Positions 52,289 to 60,599 of a stretch of DNA of 64,000 nucleotides are shown here, in pieces; position 1 is the first letter of the stretch; each line of letters begins with the position of its first letter. The notes beneath the pieces are model-generated. The model was not told the origin of the DNA. It did not search any database and worked only from the letters and a program-made list of their open reading frames with translations. The position numbers were made by a program, and so were the translations under genes. Source of the DNA: Ethanoligenens harbinense YUAN-3 (lineage in GTDB: Bacteria > Bacillota > Clostridia > Oscillospirales > Ethanoligenentaceae); assembly GCF_000178115.2 (NCBI RefSeq), contig NC_014828.1:2555501-2619500 (forward strand), read 5' to 3'.

Positions 52289-53250
52289 AAATAAAGATCT
52301 CCTTAAAAAGCAAATGGATGCGATGGATCGGCATCGGAATTACAGCAGTTTCCTTCGTTTTTCTGGCAAAGTTCCTGTTTTCAATGCATGTTGATCTCTT
52401 CCGGCTACAGCACCCAGCCCTAACGGTTTTGCTGGTGGTCGCTCTGGCGGTCTGCTATGTGGGAGTGGTCTATCTTTCCGCAGCCGCATGGCGGCTGGCG
52501 CTTAATTTTATCAGCCAAACAAAGATTCCATTCCATGATGTTTTCGATATCTATGTCCGCGCTAATATCGCCAAATACCTTCCCGGAAACGTGATGCATT
52601 TTGCCGGGCGCAATATGCTGGCCCAAAAGCTGTCGTTCGACCAGGTGGACGTTGCCTTCAGCACCGTGCTGGAAGTAGCCGCGCTGCTTGTCACGGCTGT
52701 GATTTGGTCGGCGGTACTGTCCTTTCAATCGTTTCTATCCATGATTACCGATTTGAGTCGGAAGTCCGGCATGTATCTCTATATCGTCATCGGGGTACTG
52801 ATCCTGCTGGTGGCAGCCGCATGCCTGATTCTCCGTAAAAAGGGGCTGTTGAAAAAGTACCGGCGCTTTTTCACACCCGCGTTTGCAAGGCTGCTCCCAA
52901 AACTTTTTTTGCTCTACAGTCTTACCATGATGATCCCCGGGGGGTTTCTGTCGGTGTTTCTTGGCGCGCTCGGCGTAAGCCTTACGCCGACACTTCTGTT
53001 GAATGTGATTGCCTCCTACATGATATCATGGGTCGCAGGCTATGTGGTCATCGGCTCACCCGGCGGCATCGGCGTGCGGGAATCCGTTATGGTGCTGCTG
53101 CTCGGGCCGTTTTGCGGAAATGATATCGCGCTGCTTGCCGCGTTGTTGCTGCGGGTTGCGTCTGCATTCGGTGATGGAGCTGCATATGCACTGCAGCAGA
53201 TTTGGAACAACGCCCGGCGGCACAAATCGGCAAGCGACTGTGAAAAATGA
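52285..53250 (+). CDS. Flippase-like membrane protein (LPG synthase TM region / UPF0104 family)
   Basis: 321 residues with about eight membrane helices. Motifs YLPGNVMHFAGRNMLAQ and GSPGGIGVRESVMVLLL are typical of the lysylphosphatidylglycerol synthetase TM-region family (AglD/MprF-N like), often beside glycosyltransferases and thought to move lipid-linked products. It lacks the aminoacyltransferase domain. GTG start overlaps the previous stop (GTGA). Confidence 0.85.
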   Translation: MKIKISLKSKWMRWIGIGITAVSFVFLAKFLFSMHVDLFRLQHPALTVLLVVALAVCYVGVVYLSAAAWRLALNFISQTKIPFHDVFDIYVRANIAKYLPGNVMHFAGRNMLAQKLSFDQVDVAFSTVLEVAALLVTAVIWSAVLSFQSFLSMITDLSRKSGMYLYIVIGVLILLVAAACLILRKKGLLKKYRRFFTPAFARLLPKLFLLYSLTMMIPGGFLSVFLGALGVSLTPTLLLNVIASYMISWVAGYVVIGSPGGIGVRESVMVLLLGPFCGNDIALLAALLLRVASAFGDGAAYALQQIWNNARRHKSASDCEK

Positions 53251-53725
53251 TTGGACTCGATTGCAGACGCATTCATATTTTGGCCCATCTATGACCGTAA
53301 TGGCCACGGAAATACCGGCAGGGTTGTAAATTCCGCGCACTGCCGGAGCTTGAAATATGGTCCACAGAAACCATAGCAAAATGCTTTCGTTTCTCATATT
53401 CTTCAGAGTCAAGATTTATACTGAATCTATCTGGACTGCGCCATTTCAAACCGGGAATTGTGCAGACTGGCATATAAGCCATTTTTGCTAAGCAATTCCT
53501 CAGATCGAGGATGCAACCACGCAGGTTTTGGAGCGCGCCAGGGTAACACTGGCGTTGAATGGCGGCGTGGAAAATGAGCTGTGTCATTTAGTGCGTAAAA
53601 GCAACTTTGATTTTATCCACTCAATTTTGTATAAGGGATACCACGGCTTGCCATTATTTCGTATATGCCTGCGAAACAAAACGCCACTCTACGTCTTAAA
53701 TAAGCCGTAGAGTGGCGTTATAGGC
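53251..53725. other. Non-coding gap with tRNA-type terminator
   Basis: No frame here has a good start or recognisable motif; I treat it as non-coding or relic sequence. A minus-strand terminator, ACGCCACTCTACG (53681-53693) with CGTAGAGTGGCGT (53706-53718) and a T-rich end, directly follows the tRNA fragment at 53726. Confidence 0.55.
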
Positions 53726-53770
53726 TGGTGCGCGCTGAGGAACTCGAATCCCCGACCCTTCGCACGTCAA
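53726..53770 (-). other. tRNA 3'-end fragment, attachment site at the left end of the integrated element
   Basis: The minus strand reads CTTGACGTGCGAAGGGTC, then a pairable T-arm GGGGA-TTCGAGT-TCCTC, and AGCGCGCACCA with encoded CCA: the 3' part of a tRNA starting at the anticodon loop (possibly valine GAC). The 5' half is missing. A terminator follows, and the integrase C-terminus lies 42 bases away. This is the layout of an attachment site where host downstream sequence remains on the left, so the intact tRNA should be at the other end, beyond the window. Confidence 0.7.
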
Positions 53771-54082
53771 GGAAATATACATATAGAAATAGACCGCTTA
53801 GCTATGCGTTTTTACCTGCTATGCTTCTCTTTTTTGTCCACTGGATGTCCACCGGCCAGTTTTTCACGTATGGTCTTCCCTGCTTTGTCCAAACTGCGCT
53901 CTGTGAAATGCGTATAGATATTTGCCGTTGTTTTAATGCTCGCGTGTCCCATAAGGTACTGAGCTGTCTTCAAGTCGATCCCTATTTCAAATAAAGATGT
54001 GCAGTATGTGTGCCGTAAAAAGTAGGGTGTGACAGCCTGATCAAGACCGTGGACAATGATCTTGTTCCGGTATAGCTCCGCA

Positions 54083-54090
54083 CCTAATGC
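54083..54090 (+). repeat. Target-site duplication, left copy
   Basis: CCTAATGC flanks the left IS66 end; the same 8 bases are at 56521-56528. Confidence 0.9.
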
Positions 54091-54097
54091 GTAACCG

Positions 54098-55630
54098 TCA
54101 AATCAACGGGCACGCCCCCCAAGGCATGAGGTTTTCAACATCCGCGCCATTGGGCGCTTCGGTGAAAATCTTTGTGAGGTACTCAAAAGGCACAAGACCA
54201 TTCTCCCTGGCAGAGACGATCAAGCTGTAATAGATTGCGCTGGCTTTTGCACCGTTTGGCGTGTTGGAAAACAGCCAGTTCTTCCGTCCCATTACAAAAG
54301 GTCGAATGGCGTTTTCCGCGCGATTGTTACTGATTTCCAGCCGTCCGTCCAACAGATACCGCACAAGATACATGCGCTGTGACTGTGCATAATGGATTGC
54401 TTTACCCATCAGGGTTTTAGGCAGTTCCCGGAGCGATCCGACCCAGGCGTAGAACGCCTCAACCACCGGTTTACTTTGCTGTTCGCGTTCCTTCAAACGA
54501 TCTTCCGGGGTCAGCAAAGTGAACTGTTTCTCCAAATGAAACAGCCTGTCACAGTAAGCAATCCCCTTTGCGGCGTCAGACGATTTCCGTTTATCCTTCG
54601 GCAGTGTTTGCAGCGCTTCGTCAAATTTCCGACGCAGATGCGCCCAACAGCCCACCACGGTGATTCGGTCAGGCAGCTTGTGGTATCCGTCATAACCATC
54701 TGCATGGAGAAAACCTGAAAAATCCTCTAAGAAGTCTTTCGGACGGATATGCTTTCGATCCCGCTGGTAGTCATACAGCACAATCTGGCGCTTAGCCTCG
54801 CCGCTTGTACGATAAAGCCACATGTAACTTTTACTCTGGGCGGGCTTGCCGTCCTCATGCAGCACCTGAAGGGTGGTTTCGTCTGCGTGAAGGACTTGAT
54901 GATTGCATAGCTGTCGCTTCATTTCCTGATAAATTGGCTCCAGCCAATCTTCACAGGCTCTGATGAGCCAGTTGGACATGGTTTGACGTGAGAGCAGAAT
55001 GCCGCTTTGCGCCCACTCCTGCTCTTGCCGATAAAGCGGGCTGCCCATCACAAATTTTTGCACGGCGATATGGGCGACGGATTCGGGTGATGCGAACCCT
55101 CCCTTGATGACGGGTTTTGGCATCTCCGCCTTGACAATCGGCACACGATCAGAGGACTCCTCGCAGTGGCGGCAGGCATAGACGTGCCGTACATGGCGTA
55201 CAATCACGGCTTTTGCCGGGATGATTTTCAGTTCCTCACGGATGTCTTCCCCCATTTTGTGCAGAGGACAACCGCAGTCCGGACAGATACGCGCCTCGAT
55301 CGGCAGCTCGTGTTCAATGGTCTCAACAGGTAAATCTTCCGGCAACTTGTCGGTGGTCAGGCGCGTCTTTCTGCGGTAATGCGCCTTGACCTCGGTGGTT
55401 TCCGGCTCTGGCACGGTCAAATCGGCGGTTTGCTCTGCTTCGTTAAACAGACATAATTGTTCGTTGTCCGTCTGTTCACTGGACGCGCCGAATTGCTTAC
55501 GTTTGGCCAGGCGGAATTGCTCCATCAGCCACTGAATCTGCTGTTTTAGCTCGGCAATCTGCTCCGCCTGTTTGAGAAAATTCTCGTAAACAGAAAGCGG
55601 TATTTCAATTGTTTTTTCTTGTTTTTCCAT
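54098..55630 (-). CDS. tnpC: IS66 transposase TnpC
   Basis: 510 residues. An N-terminal leucine-rich coiled coil (QIAELKQQIQWLMEQFRLAK) is followed by a zinc finger (CPDCGCPLHKMG, YACRHCEES). The DDE catalytic core shows HADETTLQV, LHADGYDGY and NNRAENAIRPF, followed by a conserved C-terminal tail. It catalyses DNA cleavage and strand transfer. Full length, no frameshift. Confidence 0.95.
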   Translation of the reverse strand: MEKQEKTIEIPLSVYENFLKQAEQIAELKQQIQWLMEQFRLAKRKQFGASSEQTDNEQLCLFNEAEQTADLTVPEPETTEVKAHYRRKTRLTTDKLPEDLPVETIEHELPIEARICPDCGCPLHKMGEDIREELKIIPAKAVIVRHVRHVYACRHCEESSDRVPIVKAEMPKPVIKGGFASPESVAHIAVQKFVMGSPLYRQEQEWAQSGILLSRQTMSNWLIRACEDWLEPIYQEMKRQLCNHQVLHADETTLQVLHEDGKPAQSKSYMWLYRTSGEAKRQIVLYDYQRDRKHIRPKDFLEDFSGFLHADGYDGYHKLPDRITVVGCWAHLRRKFDEALQTLPKDKRKSSDAAKGIAYCDRLFHLEKQFTLLTPEDRLKEREQQSKPVVEAFYAWVGSLRELPKTLMGKAIHYAQSQRMYLVRYLLDGRLEISNNRAENAIRPFVMGRKNWLFSNTPNGAKASAIYYSLIVSARENGLVPFEYLTKIFTEAPNGADVENLMPWGACPLI

Positions 55631-55695
55631 TCTCTAATTATACCGGAAAAACCGCATAGAATCAAGAAAAAACGGCATTTTCGTATCCCGATGTG

Positions 55696-56049
55696 TTACG
55701 AAATATTGTGTTCAAGAACTTCGCTGCGGCGAAGCTTTTTCTCCAGCCTTGCGCCATCGATCAGACAAGACAGTTCCTCACTGTTCAGCGTCATTGTGGT
55801 TTCCTCGTCTGACGACGGCCAGCGGAAATGTCCGCGTTCCAGCCGTTTGAAATACAGCCAAAAGCCATCGCCGTCCCACTCCAGTATTTTCAGGCGGTCA
55901 CGGCTTCGGTTGCAGAACACGAACAGCGCGTCGACAAAAGGGTCGAGAGAAAAACTGTGCTGCACAAGCGTCATTAGCCCGTTGATCGATTTCCTCATAT
56001 CCGTGCACCCACAGCAAAGATACACAGGTTTTTCTCCGAACTGCATCAC
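55696..56049 (-). CDS. tnpB: IS66 accessory protein TnpB
   Basis: 117 residues with the IS66 Orf2 pattern: VYLCCGCTDMRKSINGLMTLVQ, DPFVDALFVFCNRSRDRLKILEWDGDGFWLYFKRLERG. Needed for transposition in several IS66 elements. Its start overlaps the tnpA stop by 4 bases. Confidence 0.95.
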   Translation of the reverse strand: MMQFGEKPVYLCCGCTDMRKSINGLMTLVQHSFSLDPFVDALFVFCNRSRDRLKILEWDGDGFWLYFKRLERGHFRWPSSDEETTMTLNSEELSCLIDGARLEKKLRRSEVLEHNIS

Positions 56050-56405
56050 AGCGATCTCAGGATGCGGCAGACTCTCGCCAGCAATTCCAGGTCGGTTTGG
56101 GCATTTGCAAGGATATGGCAGCCGGCGATTTCAATGTCTAGGGTGCCTTCGCCGGCAGTAACAGATTTTGCTTCCGTAAGCTGCGTCCAGCCGTCCGGCA
56201 CAAGCCCGGTTCCGCGCTTTTGTTTCTCCATAAGCTCCATGCAGGCAGCTTCCCGTACTTTTTTCTGCCTGTAGTAATAGGTGGCCTTGCTGATGTTTTT
56301 TTCTTCGCAAAATGCGTCCACGCTCTGCCCGCCAGCTATTCGCTCCTTTACCGCCTCGCCCCACTCTGATAGCCGGAACTCCCTCGCGATTTTTTGCGTA
56401 TCCAT
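56046..56405 (-). CDS. tnpA: IS66 accessory protein TnpA
   Basis: 119 residues. An N-terminal helix-turn-helix (LSEWGEAVKERIAGGQSVDAFCEEKNISKATYYYRQKK) and a C-terminal region typical of IS66 Orf1. GGAGTGA supports the ATG at 56405; an in-frame ATG 24 bases upstream is less likely. Confidence 0.92.
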   Translation of the reverse strand: MDTQKIAREFRLSEWGEAVKERIAGGQSVDAFCEEKNISKATYYYRQKKVREAACMELMEKQKRGTGLVPDGWTQLTEAKSVTAGEGTLDIEIAGCHILANAQTDLELLARVCRILRSL

Positions 56406-56520
56406 TTTATTCACTCCAATTTGGTCCAAAACACTCCATTACATGTTTTGAACCCTTTTGAAGTTCATTGTACCTTCCCCGACACCATGCTTACAAGGTG
56501 CGCGCGGTCTTGACGGTTAC

Positions 56521-56528
56521 CCTAATGC
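56521..56528 (+). repeat. Target-site duplication, right copy
   Basis: CCTAATGC, identical to 54083-54090. Confidence 0.9.
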
Positions 56529-57460
56529 AATATCCAGTTCCCGTTTGAAAGAGTGCCACAAACGACGGACGTTCGTTTGGGTAAGCATCCCCGTTGACTG
56601 TTCCGGAGTAAAAACGTAAAGCCCTCTGTGCGGGGCTGCCTTTAACTTTTCAACGAGCTCACCTGGTATCGGAATGGTGCGCTCCTTTTCTTTGCCCTTT
56701 TTCTTATCTTTGCCCTTTAGGCCCTTTATTTTCGCACGGCCATTCACCCATTCAACAGCCCTACTAACTGTGATCGTTTCCTTGCCCTCTGTAAAAGACA
56801 CATCGCTCCACATCAGAGGGACCGTCTCTTCTGGCCGCAACCCTGAGAAGAGCATGACCATCACCCACAGCCCCGCCCTGTGTGTTTCCGCAACACGCAA
56901 CACCGCTGCCTTTTCTTCCGGTGTAAGTGGGCGACGCTCCCCCTCAACAGTTTCAGGCATGTGTAACCCTTCGGACACATCCTTGAGAATGATGCCATTT
57001 AAAAAGGCCCGATGAAATACTTGACGAATGGCAAAGCGGATTTTATCAGTATTACTGCTGCTTTTCCCTTGTTGGCCATTCATTATCTCTTGCAAGTGAA
57101 ATGGCTTTACATCCGCAATTTTCAGATGTCCGATGTGTGGAAGAATATGTAATCGCAGATTAATCTCGTAAGTCTGATAACAATGATCTCTAACTGTCGG
57201 CTTCTTATAAATCTCGAGCCATTTATATGCCCATTCCGCAACTGAGATATCTTTTGCGTCAAAATCGTACCCATGATCTCTCCGGTTCTCTGCCTCTCGC
57301 ACAAGTTTCTTAAACTCCTGATAGGATTTTGAACGAATAATCTCAAGTTTCGCTGAACCGTCTGGATTTTTACCAACAGTCAGTGTCTTTTTGTAGTATC
57401 CGTCTTTATTAGGCTTAGGAACAGGCATAAGGATCACCTGCCATTCTGGTTAATAGGGTG

Positions 57461-58024
57461 CTATTTTCTTTCTATCCAAGAAGCATTATTGCGGCTGATA
57501 ACTTGAATGTATTCTAAGGTCGATAAAAATTTCTCCAAAGCAGCGGTATATAAGTTTTCTGTCCGGATGAATATGCATGGATTATAAACATTCTTTAATG
57601 CAATTTTTATAACGTTTGCTTCTCTTGTTTTGTTTACTTTGATTATGTCAGCGTATCTATAAATTTGCATTGGACCGTTTTCATATAAAATAGCAAACCA
57701 TTTGTGTATGTCATCTATAAAAACCTTGGGTTCGGTATCAAACCTTACGGCAAGATGAAAACCTTGTCTGTCTAACTCTTGCAGGTTCTGGATGTAAGTT
57801 CTTTCCACTGAAGCATTATATTTTATTGTCTTTCTATATTCAACAATAGAGAGCATAAATTGTATTATGTGTTTAATACTGATGATTAAAGATACAGCCA
57901 GAAGCAAGTACTCAAATGCTTTATAAAAAAAGGGTTGCTCAGACTTCGTTGTATTCCAAACATAGAGGCTAAATAGAAAAAGAGCAACCGCTACAATAAA
58001 GTGTATTATAATCCTTGCTTTCAC
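57461..58024 (-). CDS. Unknown membrane-anchored protein of the element
   Basis: 187 residues. Two hydrophobic helices near the N-terminus (about 5-24 and 36-58) are followed by a soluble domain of about 120 residues with no motif I recognise (RFDTEPKVFIDDIHKWFAILYENGPMQIYRYADI). AT-rich compared with the host region, as expected for acquired DNA. It lies between the repressor and integrase on the same strand; in similar elements this slot often holds a cargo or immunity gene. Confidence 0.6.
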   Translation of the reverse strand: MKARIIIHFIVAVALFLFSLYVWNTTKSEQPFFYKAFEYLLLAVSLIISIKHIIQFMLSIVEYRKTIKYNASVERTYIQNLQELDRQGFHLAVRFDTEPKVFIDDIHKWFAILYENGPMQIYRYADIIKVNKTREANVIKIALKNVYNPCIFIRTENLYTAALEKFLSTLEYIQVISRNNASWIERK

Positions 58025-58102
58025 AGTTAAGTCACCTCCGAACTCTTCTCACCATCATCACAGAATGATTTTACATCATAAGGCTCAAATTGATAATTTT
58101 CC

Positions 58103-58546
58103 CTATGCATGGTTCTCGTTATCAATCTCTGTTGAAGTGGTTTCTTTGGAACTTTTACTCACATACTTGGAATTCATGACTGCACCTTCAGCTGCGGTCA
58201 GTACTGCCTCTTTTCCTGCATTATTTAGTTGATGAAATAAAGACAATAGATGTAGATCTATATTGCTAATTCTGATGTTATCGCTGTCACATGATGTTGA
58301 ATCCACAGACTCTTCAAGTTCAAAAGGTTTACCATAAAGTTCATTTATATTGCTAATTGAATAGATTTTGCATAAGCGCAAAAGTGTATCGGCATCAGGT
58401 TGTCCATGGCAATGTTCCCATGCATTAACTGTTTTACCGCTTTTGCCTATCATGACTCCCACTTGATTTGCTGTCAATTTGTTTTTGATTCTAAAATACT
58501 TGAGTCTTTCGGCCAGAACTTGTTTAATCAAAAAATCTACCCCCAT
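58103..58546 (-). CDS. XRE-family repressor of the element
   Basis: 147 residues. A helix-turn-helix lies at about residues 10-65 (ERLKYFRIKNKLTANQVGVMIGKSGKTVNAWEH, DADTLLRLCKIYSISNINELYG). The C-terminal half is unlike CI peptidase domains and is acidic. It is divergent from a small Cro-like gene across 144 bases, the classical immunity arrangement of phages and integrative elements. Confidence 0.82.
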   Translation of the reverse strand: MGVDFLIKQVLAERLKYFRIKNKLTANQVGVMIGKSGKTVNAWEHCHGQPDADTLLRLCKIYSISNINELYGKPFELEESVDSTSCDSDNIRISNIDLHLLSLFHQLNNAGKEAVLTAAEGAVMNSKYVSKSSKETTSTEIDNENHA

Positions 58547-58619
58547 ATATACTATCTGCTTATAACGGTGAAGTCAACAATAAATTCCATGTTTTGTAGG
58601 AAAACACGTCTGATTTATA

Positions 58620-58648
58620 TTGACTTACTGCAAAATGTAGATTATAAT
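58620..58648 (+). promoter_or_regulatory. Rightward promoter of the element
   Basis: TTGACT (58620-58625), a 17-bp spacer and TATAAT (58643-58648). AAATGTAGA occurs twice, at about 58633 (in the spacer) and 58662, as possible repressor sites. Confidence 0.7.
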
Positions 58649-58690
58649 AGAAATATCCAATAAATGTAGAATTACGAGGGGCCATGCAAA

Positions 58691-58894
58691 TTGTTGACTA
58701 CGTCTCAAATTCTTAAAGAATATATTAAGAATAATGGAATTAGTATAAGTTTCATAGCCAGAAAATCCGGCATGTCTCGTGAATTGTTGCGGCGTTCACT
58801 TGAAGGATCTCGCAATCTTAAAGCGGATGAGTTTGTGAAAATTTGTAAGACACTCTCCTTGGAGGACTTAAACTATTTTACTGCAAAATTATGA
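58691..58894 (+). CDS. Small Cro-like HTH protein
   Basis: 67 residues, almost entirely a helix-turn-helix (ISISFIARKSGMSRELLRRSLEGSRNLKADEFVKICKTL). It begins with TTG, supported by the GAGGGG site about 9 bases upstream; ATG 58684 is out of frame. First gene of the rightward unit, opposite the XRE gene. Likely an antagonist of that repressor. Confidence 0.72.
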   Translation: MLTTSQILKEYIKNNGISISFIARKSGMSRELLRRSLEGSRNLKADEFVKICKTLSLEDLNYFTAKL

Positions 58895-58918
58895 CATTTG
58901 AATAAAGGAGATACCTAG

Positions 58919-59182
58919 ATGCCAAGAGTCAACTTTAAAGGATATCTCGCTCCTGCAAAAGAACACTTACCGTCAGATCTGGAGGTCGTTGTCGCCACAT
59001 ATGGGCCATACCTCTCACTTAACGATGCTGCTACTTGTATCAAGCGTGATCGCCGTACCGTAGAAAAACTGATAAAGTCAGGTGATATTCCCGCTTCACG
59101 GACCAGCAAGAGTGGCTTTTACATCATCGCAGCGACCGATTTGGTGAGGTTTATACACAAATCTAAAATTGCCTGCAATTAA
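58919..59182 (+). CDS. Excisionase-like helix-turn-helix protein
   Basis: 87 residues. The C-terminal ~50 residues match MerR-like excisionase domains: YLSLNDAATCIKRDRRTVEKLIKSGDIPASRTSKSGFYIIAATDLVRFI. The N-terminal 30 residues are an extension. AAAGGAG precedes the ATG. A candidate Xis for the now-broken integrase, or an element regulator. Confidence 0.75.
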   Translation: MPRVNFKGYLAPAKEHLPSDLEVVVATYGPYLSLNDAATCIKRDRRTVEKLIKSGDIPASRTSKSGFYIIAATDLVRFIHKSKIACN

Positions 59183-59246
59183 TCTCAATTATAAACTTAC
59201 AGATCGATGTAGTCAATAATTTCCAGCACTGACAGGAGCGTTGACA

Positions 59247-59510
59247 ATGAAAAAACGTCTCAAGAGCATCGTTCAAATCTGGAATGATTTCGAGCAGTCG
59301 CCCGACCGGGAACAGCTAGCTCCCCAAACATCCTCCGAAATCCACGCTTACCAGGACGGCCAGAAGGTGCGCTGCGTGGCCAGCTGCACACCGGAGTTGG
59401 CGGGCCACACGATTGCCTTCCTGCTCCGTACATTCACAGACACCCCCTCCAACACCTCCAGAATGATCCGATCGGCTTGCGAAAGCCTTCCGGACCGCAA
59501 AAGCCAATAA
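59247..59510 (+). CDS. Small protein of unknown function
   Basis: 87 residues without a recognised domain (KKRLKSIVQIWNDFEQSPDREQL at the N-terminus). The start is set by AGGAGCGTTGACAATG, an initiation sequence nearly identical to that of the gene at 60600. Part of the rightward gene series. Confidence 0.55.
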   Translation: MKKRLKSIVQIWNDFEQSPDREQLAPQTSSEIHAYQDGQKVRCVASCTPELAGHTIAFLLRTFTDTPSNTSRMIRSACESLPDRKSQ

Positions 59511-59541
59511 AGAAGCGGACATAAGACAGGAGAGGTAGACA

Positions 59542-60381
59542 ATGAGTAAAGCATGGTACATCATCGCATCACGAAAACAGGACGAGCTTGAACTGCTGCT
59601 AGACCGCAAAGACATCGATTACTTCAACCCCACCTGCTTACAGGCCCGGACAACACGCCAGAAGCTCCAGCTGCAAGAGCAAAACATCATGGGCGGCTAT
59701 GTATTCGCTTATCTGGATCTCTCACAGGAGTACTACTACCTCAAGCACAATGAGATGTTTTACGGCAACGTTATCGCCATCTTGGGCATGGACAACGGCA
59801 TTGCCGGCACAGTCGATGAGGATGAGGTTGTCGAGTGGCGCCAGCTGGCGGCAGCGGTTTCCGTCCCTCTCCGGCTCCGCTTTACAAAAGGCAAGTATCG
59901 CATTACCAACAAAGGGCTGCATAGCGCCCGGATCGTCCACTATTACCGCCGCAAACTCAGCGCATCGATTGAGATCATGGTGGCCGGAAAGATCCGTAAA
60001 CTGATGGTGGCCGCCTATGACGTCGGCAATCAATCTGCCGCAGCGTTGGAACTGGCTGCCATCTACAAGAAATCACAGCACCTGTTGACGTCTGGAACTG
60101 GTTCCCGCCAAAGGAAACGCCGGATTGCTGCCTTTTTGGAAACCGTGCGCCAGGATGCCACCAACGCTATTGCGGAGCTGGAAAGAACCCGCCTCAAGTC
60201 TCATAGAATCACCATGATGATCGTAGATAACCCCAGGCAATATTTGAACGATCTCAAAAGGTCCGCAAAATACCGGATGGTTTCCTATGGCCGATGGAGG
60301 ATCGCGCCGTTTAGCAGCGATTGGCTCTACGTAACAAGACACAATTACGCGTTTGCCCAGCGCTTCCCGATTGCAGACTAA
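59542..60381 (+). CDS. NusG-family transcription elongation factor paralog
   Basis: 279 residues. Residues 1-105 follow the NusG NGN domain: KAWYIIASRKQDELELLLDRK, DYFNPTCLQ, MGGYVFAYLD, NVIAILGMDNGIAGTVDEDEVVEW. Residues ~110-165 look like a KOW domain (RLRFTKGKYRITNKGLHSARIVHYYRRK..SIEIMVAGK). About 100 extra residues at the C-terminus are unlike NusG. Specialised NusG paralogs (RfaH, LoaP, UpxY types) act on long operons; this one is probably dedicated to the element. AGGAGAGG lies before the ATG. Confidence 0.68.
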   Translation: MSKAWYIIASRKQDELELLLDRKDIDYFNPTCLQARTTRQKLQLQEQNIMGGYVFAYLDLSQEYYYLKHNEMFYGNVIAILGMDNGIAGTVDEDEVVEWRQLAAAVSVPLRLRFTKGKYRITNKGLHSARIVHYYRRKLSASIEIMVAGKIRKLMVAAYDVGNQSAAALELAAIYKKSQHLLTSGTGSRQRKRRIAAFLETVRQDATNAIAELERTRLKSHRITMMIVDNPRQYLNDLKRSAKYRMVSYGRWRIAPFSSDWLYVTRHNYAFAQRFPIAD

Positions 60382-60599
60382 CTCCTTATCCCCGATATCC
60401 ACGTTTCTTTTGTCCACAATATGCAGCCCCATGCGCCGTTCGTGCTAGTGGCACCCGTCGCTTTGCCGATTTGATACAGAATTTTGTAATCCTGTATCGA
60501 AATGGCGAAGCGTGCCCTCGCAATTATACCATTATTTGGATATTACGACAAATTTGATTTTGGAACTAGTTCCCGACCATAGACAAAGGAGTGTTGACA
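60382..60599 (+). other. Short gap, no gene seen
   Basis: About 218 bases between the NusG-like gene and the next. No structured terminator was found. If the NusG paralog recruits to a leader element, this gap and the one upstream of 59247 are places to look. Confidence 0.4.

Larger units (their letters stand above)
54091..56520. mobile_element. Complete IS66-family element
   Basis: 2430 bp with terminal inverted repeats beginning GTAACCGTCAA at both ends, three genes tnpA-tnpB-tnpC read on the minus strand, and an exact 8-bp target duplication. It interrupts the integrase. A deleted relative lies at 4430-5195. Confidence 0.95.
53812..57428 (-). pseudogene. int: Tyrosine integrase split by an IS66 insertion
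   Basis: The 5' part (57428-56521) encodes an SAM-like DNA-binding domain and the first catalytic arginine (LFSGLRPEET). The 3' part (54090-53812) encodes TPYFLRHTYCTSLF, LMGHASIKTT and the Tyr nucleophile in ANIYTHFTERS. Removing the IS and one duplication rejoins the frame exactly (ELDIALG-AELYRNK), giving about 395 residues. The first histidine of the HxxR box is Tyr here. As it stands the enzyme is inactive. AGGTG supports the ATG at 57428; a GTG at 57437 is less likely. Confidence 0.9.

Noticed and set aside
53273-53710. Short genes left of the attachment site
   Set aside because: No binding sites, no motif, and frames on both strands of similar quality.
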